Source: Cellulomonas gilvus ATCC 13127 (lineage in GTDB: Bacteria; Actinomycetota; Actinomycetes; Actinomycetales; Cellulomonadaceae). From it: DNA of 64,000 nt. Position numbers and translations under genes: made by a program. Below, one piece after another: positions 48,760-56,815 of the stretch. Position 1 is the first letter of the stretch, and every line of letters begins with the position of its first letter. The stretch is from positions 992,001 to 1,056,000 of the forward strand of contig NC_015671.1 in assembly GCF_000218545.1 (NCBI RefSeq). Direction: 5' to 3'. A model generated the notes under the pieces. That model made no database searches. It was not told the DNA's origin and saw only the letters and a list, made by a program, of their open reading frames with translations.

Positions 48760-49739
48760 ACGCCCCGGTGTGGCTCGGCGTCCTGTCCGTGGTCGGGCTG
48801 ACGGTCGTGGGCCTGGTGGGCCTGATCCTGGTGATGGCCGTGCGTGCGACGCAGGGGGACGCACGCACGAGCCCGTACGACGGGCCGGACGGACCCGCGG
48901 CGCCGGTGGACTCGGTGCCCGCCGCGCTGGTCGCGGCGCGCGACCGGGTCGGCCGCACCTCGGGCCTGGCCTGGCTGGCGCTCGTGATCGCCGTCGTCCC
49001 GGCCGTGCCCGTGCTGGCGCTGGCCGCACGGTCGGCCGGTGGCGTCGCGGCGTGGGCGGCGCCGCTGCTCGTCGTGCTCGCGTTCCTGGCCGTGCACGCG
49101 GTCGCCGAGGGCACGTGGCCGCGCCCGAGCGGCACCGCGCGGCGCGCACCGCTCGTGGCGCGCACGGTCGGTCAGGTGGCCGGCTCGTGGCCCCGGCGGG
49201 TGCTGTGGGGCTGGGCGATCGGTGTGGTCGCGGTCGCGGCGGCCGGCGCGGCGCTCGCGGACCGGACGGGACGCGGGTTCGTCGTCGAGCACGCCACGGG
49301 CACGTCCCGCGCGACCCCGTTCCCGGGTCTGCCCTACGGCGTCGGCGCGCTCGTCGTGGTCGTCGTGGTCCTGCTCGGGACCGAGGTGGTGCTGCGCCAG
49401 GTGGCCGCGCGCCCGGCGGTTCCGGACGTGTCGGTGGCCGACGACCTGGACCTGCGCCGCCTCAGCGCGCGGCGCGTGGTCGCGGGTGCGCAGCTCTCTG
49501 TCGCCGGCGTGCTCGCCGCGCTGCTGATCCTCGCGGGCAGTGCGATGCGCACCGCGGCGCTGCACTGGGACGGTCCGGACGTGACGGTCGCCCGCGGGTG
49601 GTCCGCGGCCGGTGCCGTGCTGGTGGTCGCGGCCTTCGCCGTGGCGCTCACGGCACTCGTCGTCGCGGTGGTCGCGTCGGTCGGTCGCCCCTCCGTGCGG
49701 CGTCGCGTCCCCGCGTCGGCGGGGCCCGTGCCCGCATAG
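48756..49739 (+). CDS. Multispanning membrane protein with GntR regulator
   Basis: A 327-residue membrane protein with about seven hydrophobic segments (first at residues 5-28, later pairs near 68-110, 140-165, 190-215, 240-265 and 285-312). Charged loops are short. It has no recognised motif, although location behind a YtrA-type regulator resembles operons of DUF1648-like membrane proteins. AAGGAG precedes the ATG, which overlaps the regulator stop by four bases. Confidence 0.75.
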   Translation: MNAPVWLGVLSVVGLTVVGLVGLILVMAVRATQGDARTSPYDGPDGPAAPVDSVPAALVAARDRVGRTSGLAWLALVIAVVPAVPVLALAARSAGGVAAWAAPLLVVLAFLAVHAVAEGTWPRPSGTARRAPLVARTVGQVAGSWPRRVLWGWAIGVVAVAAAGAALADRTGRGFVVEHATGTSRATPFPGLPYGVGALVVVVVVLLGTEVVLRQVAARPAVPDVSVADDLDLRRLSARRVVAGAQLSVAGVLAALLILAGSAMRTAALHWDGPDVTVARGWSAAGAVLVVAAFAVALTALVVAVVASVGRPSVRRRVPASAGPVPA

Positions 49740-49749
49740 GGCCGGGCGG

Positions 49750-51075
49750 TCAGGGCACGGGCGTGTCGGCCGCACGGTCCGGGTCCGCCGTCGGCTCGTC
49801 CGACGTGCCGCGTGCGTCGAGCGGCAGGTCGCGTCGCCGCAGCGCCGAGCAGAGCGCGACGGGCAGCGTGGCCACCGCGCCGATCGCGGCGGCGACCCAC
49901 AACGTCGTCACCACACCGATCGCGTGCCCGAGCCACCCGCCCAGGAGCCCGCCGATCGGCATCGAGCCCCACACGATGAACCGCACGGATGCGTTCATCC
50001 GGCCCAGGAGCGCGGGCGGGCACAGGCGCTGACGGAAGCTCACCTGCGCGACGTTGTAGACGATCACCGCGAAGCTCAGGACGACGCCGCCGACCACGAG
50101 CGTCACCTGCGGGTCCACGGGCAGCACCGACGCCAGCGGCGCGACCGCGCCCGCGGGGGCGAGCGTGAGCGCGGACAGCGGGATGATGCGCGCCTCGCCG
50201 ATCCACGTGCTGAGCCGGCCCGCGGCGAACGCCCCCGCCAGGCCGCCGAGCGCGGACGCGGAGACGACCGTGCCGAACGCGGCGGAGTCGAGCCCGAGCG
50301 TGCGGAGTGCGTAGATCACCATCACGGCGCCCGAGACCGCCGCGCCGAGGTTCGAGATCGACGTGGTCGCGACGATCCTGCGCAGCAGCGGCTGGTGCAC
50401 GACGAACCGCAGGCCCTCGGCGATCTCGCTGCGCAGGGGTCGGCGCTCGTGCGGTGCGGGCGGCTGCTCGACGTGCCGGATGCGACCCACCCCGCACGCC
50501 GACAGCACGTAGGTGACCACCGTGACGACGATGACGGCGGGTGCGGCGACGACGCGCAGCAGCGCGCCGCCGATCGCGGGCCCGGCGACGAGCGCGACCG
50601 ACTGCGTGGCCTGGAGCTTGGCGTTCCCCTCCACGACGTGGTCGAGCCCGACCAGGCCGGGCACGTAGCTCTGGTGCGCGACGTCGAAGAAGACGTTCGC
50701 CACGCTGATCGCCGCGGCGACCGCCACGAGCAGCGGGATGCTCGCGCGGTCCGTCGCCGCGGCCACGACCACCACCGCGAGCACCGCGGCGCGCACCAGG
50801 TCGGCGACCACCAGGACGCGGCGCTTGCGCATCCGGTCCACCCACGCGCCCGCGGGCAGCCCGATGACCAGGAACGCGGCCGTCTCGGCAGCCGTGAGGA
50901 CGCCCATCTGCCACTCGGTGGCGCGCAGGTGGTCCACCGCGTAGATCGGCAGGACCAGCGCGGTCAGCTGCGCACCGAGCTGGCCCAGCGCATCGCCGGC
51001 CCACAGCCACCGGAAGTCGCGGTGCTGCAGCAGCGAGCGCGGGACGGCGCCGGTCGGGACGGGGGTGCCGGTCAC
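49750..51075 (-). CDS. MFS transporter (EntS/MFS_3 type)
   Basis: A 441-residue, 12-helix major facilitator. The start LLQHRDFRWLWAGDALGQLGAQLT and the motif A loop GAWVDRMRKRRVLV (about residues 65-78) are those of the MFS_3 group that includes enterobactin exporter EntS and macrolide efflux proteins. GTG 51075 is chosen because GATGCT ends 6 bases upstream; a longer start at 51111 would begin inside the operator. Divergent from an HTH regulator with an inverted repeat between them. Confidence 0.9.
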   Translation of the reverse strand: MTGTPVPTGAVPRSLLQHRDFRWLWAGDALGQLGAQLTALVLPIYAVDHLRATEWQMGVLTAAETAAFLVIGLPAGAWVDRMRKRRVLVVADLVRAAVLAVVVVAAATDRASIPLLVAVAAAISVANVFFDVAHQSYVPGLVGLDHVVEGNAKLQATQSVALVAGPAIGGALLRVVAAPAVIVVTVVTYVLSACGVGRIRHVEQPPAPHERRPLRSEIAEGLRFVVHQPLLRRIVATTSISNLGAAVSGAVMVIYALRTLGLDSAAFGTVVSASALGGLAGAFAAGRLSTWIGEARIIPLSALTLAPAGAVAPLASVLPVDPQVTLVVGGVVLSFAVIVYNVAQVSFRQRLCPPALLGRMNASVRFIVWGSMPIGGLLGGWLGHAIGVVTTLWVAAAIGAVATLPVALCSALRRRDLPLDARGTSDEPTADPDRAADTPVP

Positions 51076-51081
51076 ACGCCC

Positions 51082-51087
51082 AGCATC
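51082..51087 (-). promoter_or_regulatory. -10 box of the MFS gene
   Basis: GATGCT on the minus strand ends 6 bases before the GTG at 51075. Confidence 0.45.
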
Positions 51088-51095
51088 CCGGCACC

Positions 51096-51124
51096 GATTG
51101 AGAAAAGTCAATCAGTGGCAGGAT
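51096..51124. promoter_or_regulatory. Inverted repeat operator and HTH gene -10
   Basis: GATTGA-GAAAAG-TCAATC (51096-51113) is a perfect six-base inverted repeat in an otherwise GC-rich gap, typical of ArsR-type winged-helix sites. CAGGAT (51119-51124) ends 6 bases before ATG 51131 and serves the regulator. Confidence 0.65.
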
Positions 51125-51130
51125 GGGGCC

Positions 51131-51688
51131 ATGCCGCTGAGCCCGTCCTCCCCGCCGGACGTGCCGGGCGTGCCGGCCGTCTCCGACGACCCGGACGCGG
51201 ACGCGCGCGCGCTCGCGTCGTCGCTGCGGCTGCGCATCCTGCGGCTGTGCCTCGACGAGTCGCTCACCAACCGGGAGATCGCGAGGCGGCTCGACCGGAA
51301 CCCGGCCACGGTGCTGCACCACGTCCGCACGCTCGTGGACCGGGGCTTCCTGGTGGCCGGACCCGTGCGACGCGGTGCGCGGGGCTCGCGCGAGGTGCCG
51401 TACCGGGCGACCGGACGGTCCTGGCGCATGCCGCCCGCGCCCGGCCGGGCGCGCGTGCTCGTCGACACGTTCCTGCAGGAGGTCGCGCTCGTGCCCGACC
51501 TGGACTCCAGCCCGATGGTCCGCCTGGGGCTCCGGCTCGACCGCGCGGCCTACGAGGAGCTGGTCAGGCGGGTGGACGCGCTGGTCCACGAGTACGCCGA
51601 CCGGGCACCCGACCCGGACGGGACCCCGTACTCGCTGTTCCTCTCGCTGCACGAGGACGTGCAGCGGCGCGCGGCCGACGACGGCTGA
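51131..51688 (+). CDS. ArsR-type winged-helix regulator
   Basis: A 185-residue transcription factor. The HTH (about residues 30-90) reads SSLRLRILRLCLDESLTNREIARRLDRNPATVLHHVRTLVDRGFLVA, the HTH_20/ArsR type, followed by a basic wing (RRGARGSREVPYRATG) and a C-terminal domain with a Pro/Asp-rich helical part (about 115-180) that could bind a ligand or dimerise. It is divergent from the MFS exporter and probably controls it and itself through the GATTGA/TCAATC repeat. Confidence 0.88.
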   Translation: MPLSPSSPPDVPGVPAVSDDPDADARALASSLRLRILRLCLDESLTNREIARRLDRNPATVLHHVRTLVDRGFLVAGPVRRGARGSREVPYRATGRSWRMPPAPGRARVLVDTFLQEVALVPDLDSSPMVRLGLRLDRAAYEELVRRVDALVHEYADRAPDPDGTPYSLFLSLHEDVQRRAADDG

Positions 51689-51715
51689 GGGCCGGGGCGC
51701 ACGGCCCCGGCCCTC
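51687..51715. terminator. Bidirectional hairpin terminator
   Basis: 12-bp stem GAGGGCCGGGGC/GCCCCGGCCCTC starting within the stop codon; it lies between convergent regulator and galK genes. Confidence 0.75.
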
Positions 51716-51732
51716 GACCGGTCGGGCGTCGG

Positions 51733-52908
51733 TCAGGCGACGAACGCCGGCGGGGTCAGACCCTGCGCCCGGAACGCGGCGTCGACGGCGTCGGCGACCG
51801 CGTCCACCGCGTCCGCCTCGACCAGTGCGATGGCCGAGCCGCCGAACCCGCCACCCGTCATCCGGGCGCCGAGCGCGCCCGCGGCACGGGCTGCCTCGAC
51901 GGCGACGTCGAGCTCGCGGCACGAGACCTCGTAGTCGTCGCGCAGGGACGTGTGCGACGCGTCGAGCAGCGGCCCGACGTCCCGCAGGCGCCCCGCGTCG
52001 AGCAGCGCGACGAACTGCTTGACGCGCTCGATCTCCGCGAGCACGTGACGCACGCGGCGGACGCGCACGTCGGCGCCCGGGGAGCCGTCGGCCAGCGTGG
52101 CCAGCGCGCGCTCGGCGCCGCCGGGGGCGTCGGTGAGCTCGCGCAGCGTCGGCACGCCGAGCAGCGCCGCGGCCTCCTCGCACGTCGCGCGTCGCGCGGC
52201 GTACTGCCCGTCGACGAGCGCGTGCTCGGCGCGCGTGTCGATCACCAGCAGAGCGAGGCCCTCGGCGGCCGGGTCGAACGGCACGTGGCGCACGCTCAGG
52301 TCCCGGCAGTCGAGCAGCAGCGCGTGCCCGTCGATCGTGCGCAGCGCGGCGGCCTGGTCCATGCCGCCGGTCGGGGCGCCCGCGATCTCGTTCTCGGCGC
52401 GCACGCACGCGGCCGTGAGGGCCTCACGCGACTGACCCAGCCCGTGCACCGCGTCGAGCGCGAGCGCCACCGAGCACTCGAGCGCGGCCGACGACGACAG
52501 CCCCGCACCCACGGGCACGCACGAGTCGATCGCGACGTCGAAGCCCGGCACGTCCAGCCCGAGCTCGCGCAGCGACCACGCGACACCCGCGACGTACGCG
52601 GTCCAGCCGTCGACCGTGCCGGGTGCCACGCTCGCGAGCTCGAGCGAGACGACGGCGGTCGGGTCCCACGACGAGGCCATGCGGGCCACCTCGTCGACCC
52701 GCGGCCGCAGCGCCGCGTACGTGCGGTGCGCGAGCGGGACCGGCAGGCACAGGCCACCGTTGTAGTCCGTGTGCTCGCCGATGAGGTTGACGCGTCCCGG
52801 TGCGGACCACACCCCCGAGGGCGGGGTCGCGCCGAACGCCGCGGCGAAGGCCGCTCGTGCGCGGTCCTGTCCCGTCGCCTGGTCCCAGGCGTGGGCCCAC
52901 GTCGTCAT
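51733..52908 (-). CDS. galK: Galactokinase
   Basis: A 391-residue GHMP kinase that makes galactose-1-phosphate, the first step of the Leloir pathway. Signatures are GRVNLIGEHTDYNGG (galactose binding), PVGAGLSSSAALE (ATP-binding GHMP motif), the catalytic Asp in TGGMDQAAAL, and MTGGGFGGSAIAL. The ATG overlaps the galT stop by four bases, so it is translated from the galT-galK mRNA. Confidence 0.96.
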   Translation of the reverse strand: MTTWAHAWDQATGQDRARAAFAAAFGATPPSGVWSAPGRVNLIGEHTDYNGGLCLPVPLAHRTYAALRPRVDEVARMASSWDPTAVVSLELASVAPGTVDGWTAYVAGVAWSLRELGLDVPGFDVAIDSCVPVGAGLSSSAALECSVALALDAVHGLGQSREALTAACVRAENEIAGAPTGGMDQAAALRTIDGHALLLDCRDLSVRHVPFDPAAEGLALLVIDTRAEHALVDGQYAARRATCEEAAALLGVPTLRELTDAPGGAERALATLADGSPGADVRVRRVRHVLAEIERVKQFVALLDAGRLRDVGPLLDASHTSLRDDYEVSCRELDVAVEAARAAGALGARMTGGGFGGSAIALVEADAVDAVADAVDAAFRAQGLTPPAFVA

Positions 52909-54083
52909 GCGAGCTCCTTCAGCCGGTTCGCGATGCGCTCGGGCGTGGTGTCGGACACCCACGCCGCGACCCCGGACTCGACGCCGGCGAGGTACTTGAG
53001 CTTCCCGGGTGCGCGCAGCACGGAGAAGATCTGCAGCGACAGGCGCCAGTCGTCGCGCCCCTGCCGCGCGGGCGCCTGGTGCCAGCCGGAGATGTAGGGG
53101 AGCGGGATGGCGGTCTCGTCGTCGACGAAGAACAGGTCCAGCCGGCGCAGCAGCTCGAGGTACGTCGTGGCCAGGTCGGCGCGCTCGTCGTCGGTCAGCG
53201 CCGGGAGGTCCGGGACGTCGCGGCGCGGGACCAGGTGCACCTCGACGGGCCAGCGCGCCGCGAACGGCACGTACGCGACCCAGTGCTCGGACTCGAGGAC
53301 CACGCGCGCGCCGTGCCGGAGCTCGGCCTCGAGCACGTCGCGGCCCAGCAGACGGCCGGTCGCGGCCCGGTGCTCCTGCGCGGTGGCGAGCATCGCCGCG
53401 GTGCGCGGTGCCAGGTAGGGCAGCGCGTAGATCTGGCCGTGCGGGTGGTGCAGCGTGACGCCGATCTCCTTGCCGCGGTTCTCGAACGCGAAGACCTGCT
53501 CGATGCCCTCGGTCGCGTTGAGCGCCTCCGTCCGGTGCGCCCACGCCTCGATGATCGTGCGCATGCGCTGCGGGCTCACGGTGCGCAGCGACGCGGTCGG
53601 GTCGGAGGAGAAGCACACGACCTCGCAGCGGCCCGCGGCCGGGCGGGTCTGCCACAGCTCCTCGCCGTCCTGCAGCGCGACCTCGTCGGTGACGCCCGGC
53701 ACGCGCATGAGCGAGGGGAAGCGGTTCTCGAACACCACGACGTCGTACGCGTCGGCGGGGATCTCCCCGTCCTGGTACGTGGCGCCGGGCCTGGCGGGGG
53801 CCAGGGGGTTGGCGTCAGCGGGCGGCAGGAACGTGCGGTTCATGCGGTGCGCGGCCATCGCGATCCACTCGCCCGTGAGCGGGTCGCGGCGCAGCTCCGG
53901 GCCCGCGGGCACGTGGCCGTCCTCGTCGGGCGCGAACCGGTCGGGCAGGGGGCGCGGGTCGTCGAGCCTGCGCGTGGCGGCACCCGAGACGTAGGGCTCG
54001 GAGTCGTCGAAGTAGAACAGCTCGCGGCCGTCCGCCAGGTGCGTGGGTGTGATGCGCACGTGGGCGCGGGTGTCGCTCGTCAT
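52905..54083 (-). CDS. galT: Galactose-1-phosphate uridylyltransferase
   Basis: A 392-residue enzyme exchanging UMP between UDP-glucose and galactose-1-phosphate. The active-site HHPHGQIYA (nucleophilic His between Pro and Gly) is present, as are ENRFPSLMRVPG, FENRGKEIGVTLHHPHG and the C-terminal RLSLQIFSVLRAPGKLKYLAGVESG. The ATG has GGAGAG upstream and the next gene on the same strand, 62 bases away, is the DeoR regulator. No galE is in the window. Confidence 0.96.
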   Translation of the reverse strand: MTSDTRAHVRITPTHLADGRELFYFDDSEPYVSGAATRRLDDPRPLPDRFAPDEDGHVPAGPELRRDPLTGEWIAMAAHRMNRTFLPPADANPLAPARPGATYQDGEIPADAYDVVVFENRFPSLMRVPGVTDEVALQDGEELWQTRPAAGRCEVVCFSSDPTASLRTVSPQRMRTIIEAWAHRTEALNATEGIEQVFAFENRGKEIGVTLHHPHGQIYALPYLAPRTAAMLATAQEHRAATGRLLGRDVLEAELRHGARVVLESEHWVAYVPFAARWPVEVHLVPRRDVPDLPALTDDERADLATTYLELLRRLDLFFVDDETAIPLPYISGWHQAPARQGRDDWRLSLQIFSVLRAPGKLKYLAGVESGVAAWVSDTTPERIANRLKELA

Positions 54084-54145
54084 GCGGGGGTGCTCTCCGT
54101 TCGGTGCGGGGTCACGCGGTGGGGTGGGGTCGCGGGGGGTCGCGT

Positions 54146-54934
54146 TCAGGGGGCCGCCGGCACGGGCACCGTGCGCAGGCGGCCGGCCAGGTGGCGCCGG
54201 GCCTCGGGCGGTGCGCCGTCGTCCATCAGCACCAGGTCGACCTCGTCGAGCGAGGCGATCTGGGCCAGGCCCACCACGCCCCACTTGGTGTGGTCGGCCA
54301 GGACGGTCGTGGCGGCCGCGCACGCGATGAGGGCGCGGTCGGTGGCGGCCTCGGCCAGGTTGGGCGTGGTCAGGCCCGCGGTGTCGAGGCCGTGCACGCC
54401 CAGCAGCGCACGGTCGACGCGCAGGCGGCTGAGCGACGCGTCGGCGACGGGTCCGACGAGCGCGTCGCTGGGCGTGCGGACGCCGCCGGTCAGCACCACC
54501 TCGATCTCGCCCGCCCGCACGCCGCGGTGCAGCGCGTCGGCGATCCGCAGGCCGTTGGTCACGACCGTCAGGGGCCGCAGCGCGGCGTCGGCCGCGACGA
54601 GCTCCGCGAGCCGGAACGTGGTGGACCCGGCCGAGAGCGCGAGCGCCTGACCGGGCTCGAGCTCGGCGTGCGCGGCGGCGGCGATCGCGGCCTTCTGCGG
54701 ACCGGCCTGCTCGACCTTGACGTCGAAGCCCGGCTCGTCGGCCGCACGCGTGCCCTCGGGTGCGACGGCGCCGCCGTGCACGCGGCGCACCAGGCCGGCC
54801 TGCGCGAGCTCGGCGATGTCGCGGCGCACGGTCATGTCTGAGACCCCGAGCTCGGCGACGAGGTCGGCGACGCGTGCGGCACCGCGCTCCCGCACCGCGG
54901 CGAGGATCAGCTCTTGCCTCTGGGTCGCCAACAC
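54146..54934 (-). CDS. DeoR family regulator of galactose genes
   Basis: A 262-residue sugar-metabolism repressor. The N-terminal HTH has QRQELILAAVRERGAARVADLVAELGVSDMTVRRDIAELAQAGLVRRVHGGA, the DeoR signature, and the C-terminal sensor domain (about residues 75-250) has the phosphosugar isomerase-like fold with ALSAGSTTFRLAE and LTGGVRTPSDALVGP. It sits upstream of galT-galK in the same direction, so it probably senses a galactose phosphate ester. The GTG lies 6 bases after GATGCT. Confidence 0.92.
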   Translation of the reverse strand: MLATQRQELILAAVRERGAARVADLVAELGVSDMTVRRDIAELAQAGLVRRVHGGAVAPEGTRAADEPGFDVKVEQAGPQKAAIAAAAHAELEPGQALALSAGSTTFRLAELVAADAALRPLTVVTNGLRIADALHRGVRAGEIEVVLTGGVRTPSDALVGPVADASLSRLRVDRALLGVHGLDTAGLTTPNLAEAATDRALIACAAATTVLADHTKWGVVGLAQIASLDEVDLVLMDDGAPPEARRHLAGRLRTVPVPAAP

Positions 54935-54975
54935 CCGAACAGCATCCCACTGAACTCAACAATTTCCAACACCCG
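54935..54975 (-). promoter_or_regulatory. Promoter region of the gal operon
   Basis: GATGCT (minus strand, 54941-54946) is the -10. Upstream is an AT-rich stretch with TTGTTGAGTT and TGTTGGAAATTG, compatible with DeoR-type repeats, but no exact repeat stands out. Confidence 0.4.
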
Positions 54976-54992
54976 GGCGACCCGGGCGCGCA

Positions 54993-56138
54993 TCAGCGCG
55001 GCGTGAGGTTGAGCGACATCCCGGCCAGGCCGCGGCGGCGCGTGCCCAGCGTGCGCGCGACCTCCCGCAACGCGACCGCCGCCGGCGCGTCCGGTGCGGT
55101 CAGCACCACCGGTGAGCCGGTGTCGCCGGCCTCGCGCACGCGCACGTCCAGCGGGACCTGGCCCAGCAGCGGCACGTCACCGCCCGTGAGGTCCGTGAGC
55201 CGCTGCGCGACGTGCGCGCCGCCGCCCGAGCCGAACAGCTCGAGGCGCGTGCCGTCGGGCTGCTCGAGCCAGGACATGTTCTCGATCACGCCGACCACCT
55301 GCTGCCGCGTCTGCGCGGCGACCGTGCCGGCCCGTTCGGCGACCTCGGCGGCCGCCGCCTGCGGCGTGGTCACGACGAGGATCTGCGAACCGGGCAGCAG
55401 CTGCGCGACCGAGATCGCGATGTCCCCGGTGCCGGGCGGCAGGTCCAGCAGCAGCACGTCCAGGTCGCCCCAGAACACGTCCGCCAGGAACTGCTGCAGC
55501 GCGCGGTGCAGCATGGGCCCGCGCCAGACCACGGGCTGGCCCTTCGGGACGAACATGCCGATCGAGACCACCTTGACGCCGTGCGCCTCGGGCGGGAGCA
55601 GCATGTCGTCGACCTTGGTGGGGGGCCGGTCCACGCCGAGCATCCGGGGGATCGAGAAGCCGTAGATGTCGGCGTCCACGACGCCCACGCGCAGCCCCTC
55701 GGCGGCCATCGCGACCGCGAGGTTGGCGGTCACCGACGACTTGCCGACGCCGCCCTTGCCCGACGCGATCGCGAACACCTTGGTCAGTGACCCGGGCTGC
55801 GCGAACGGGATCGAGGGCTCGGCGTCCGTGCCGCGCAGCAGGCGGCGCAGGTCGGCGCGCTGCTCGGCGGACATCACACCGAGCGCCACGGCGACGTCCG
55901 TGACCCCGTCCACCTGCGTGACCGCCGCGGTGACGTCCCGCGTGAGCGTGTCCTTGAGCGGGCAGCCGGGCGTCGTCAGGTCGAGCCCGACGACGACGCG
56001 CGTGCCGTCCACCTCGACCGACCGGACCATCCCGAGCTCGGTGATCGGCCGGTGGATCTCCGGGTCCTGCACGGTCGCGAGGGCCGTCAGGACGGCGGCT
56101 GTCAGGGCGTCGTCGGGCGGGGTGGTCTGCTCGGGCAC
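54993..56138 (-). CDS. Mrp/NBP35 family iron-sulfur carrier ATPase
   Basis: A 381-residue P-loop ATPase of the Mrp/ApbC family, thought to load Fe-S clusters. An N-terminal MIP18/DUF59 domain (about residues 12-90, TTPGCPLKDTL) precedes the ParA-like ATPase with IASGKGGVGKSSVTANLAVA (deviant Walker A), VDADIYGFSIPRMLG, and LLLDLPPGTGD. The C-terminal CxxC pair found in many Mrp proteins is replaced by MSWLEQPDGTRLELFG, a known actinobacterial variant. GTG 56138 is preferred over ATG 56147 because TAGCAT ends 7 bases before the GTG and would overlap the ATG. Confidence 0.9.
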   Translation of the reverse strand: MPEQTTPPDDALTAAVLTALATVQDPEIHRPITELGMVRSVEVDGTRVVVGLDLTTPGCPLKDTLTRDVTAAVTQVDGVTDVAVALGVMSAEQRADLRRLLRGTDAEPSIPFAQPGSLTKVFAIASGKGGVGKSSVTANLAVAMAAEGLRVGVVDADIYGFSIPRMLGVDRPPTKVDDMLLPPEAHGVKVVSIGMFVPKGQPVVWRGPMLHRALQQFLADVFWGDLDVLLLDLPPGTGDIAISVAQLLPGSQILVVTTPQAAAAEVAERAGTVAAQTRQQVVGVIENMSWLEQPDGTRLELFGSGGGAHVAQRLTDLTGGDVPLLGQVPLDVRVREAGDTGSPVVLTAPDAPAAVALREVARTLGTRRRGLAGMSLNLTPR

Positions 56139-56145
56139 GACGCCC

Positions 56146-56151
56146 ATGCTA
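56146..56151 (-). promoter_or_regulatory. -10 box of the Mrp gene
   Basis: TAGCAT on the minus strand, 7 bases before the GTG at 56138. Confidence 0.5.
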
Positions 56152-56239
56152 GGTCGCCCCGGGCGGGCCACCGACGGCCGTCCGGCCCGGGCGGGCGATC
56201 GTCGGGCCGGCCGACGTGGGGCCGGCCGCGGCGGACGGG

Positions 56240-56815
56240 TCAGACGCGGCGACGTTCGGGCTTGCGCTCGGCCCGCGCCGGTTTGCCGTCCGGGCGCTCG
56301 GCGCCGGGCTCGGCCGGCTCGTCGGCGTCCGCCTGCTCGGCCTGCTCGGCGAGCAGCTCCTCGAGCAGGTTGCGCAGCTCGGAGCGCACGAAGTCGCGGG
56401 TCGCCACCTCGTTGAGCGCGATGCGCACCGAGGCCATCTCGCGCGCCAGGAACTCGGTGTCCGCCAGGTTGCGCTCGGCGCGCTGCCGGTCCTGCTCGGC
56501 CTGCACGCGGTCCCGGTCGGTCTGCCGGTTCTGCGCGAGCAGGATGAGGGGAGCGGCGTAGGACGCCTGGAGCGACAGCATGAGCGTGAGCGCCGTGAAC
56601 CCGTTCGCGGCCTTGTCGAACCGCAGGTCCTCGGGGCCGAACGCGTTCCACCCGAGCCAGACGATGCAGAAGATCGTCAGCCAGAAGATGAACGACGGCG
56701 TGCCCAGGAACCGCGCGATGCTCTCCGAGACGCGGCCCGCGGCGTCCTGGTCCGCCTGCGGACGCGGCAGGAAGGACCGCCGCGACTCGCGCGGCTGGTC
56801 GAGGCGCTCAGCCAC
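56240..56815 (-). CDS. DUF1003 family membrane protein
   Basis: A 191-residue protein with the DUF1003 core: RFLGTPSFIFWLTIFCIVWLGWNAF and LMLSLQASYAAPLILLAQNRQTDRDR (two membrane helices, about residues 40-62 and 73-95), then a long charged coiled coil (about 95-160) and an acidic/basic tail. The function is unknown. Its start overlaps the MgtE/CBS gene by 8 bases; this pairing of soluble MgtE-CBS with DUF1003 recurs in actinobacteria. Confidence 0.88.
   Translation of the reverse strand: MAERLDQPRESRRSFLPRPQADQDAAGRVSESIARFLGTPSFIFWLTIFCIVWLGWNAFGPEDLRFDKAANGFTALTLMLSLQASYAAPLILLAQNRQTDRDRVQAEQDRQRAERNLADTEFLAREMASVRIALNEVATRDFVRSELRNLLEELLAEQAEQADADEPAEPGAERPDGKPARAERKPERRRV

Noticed and set aside
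56145..56147. ATG 56147 as the start of the Mrp gene
   Set aside because: It overlaps the TAGCAT -10 box; GTG 56138 is correctly spaced.
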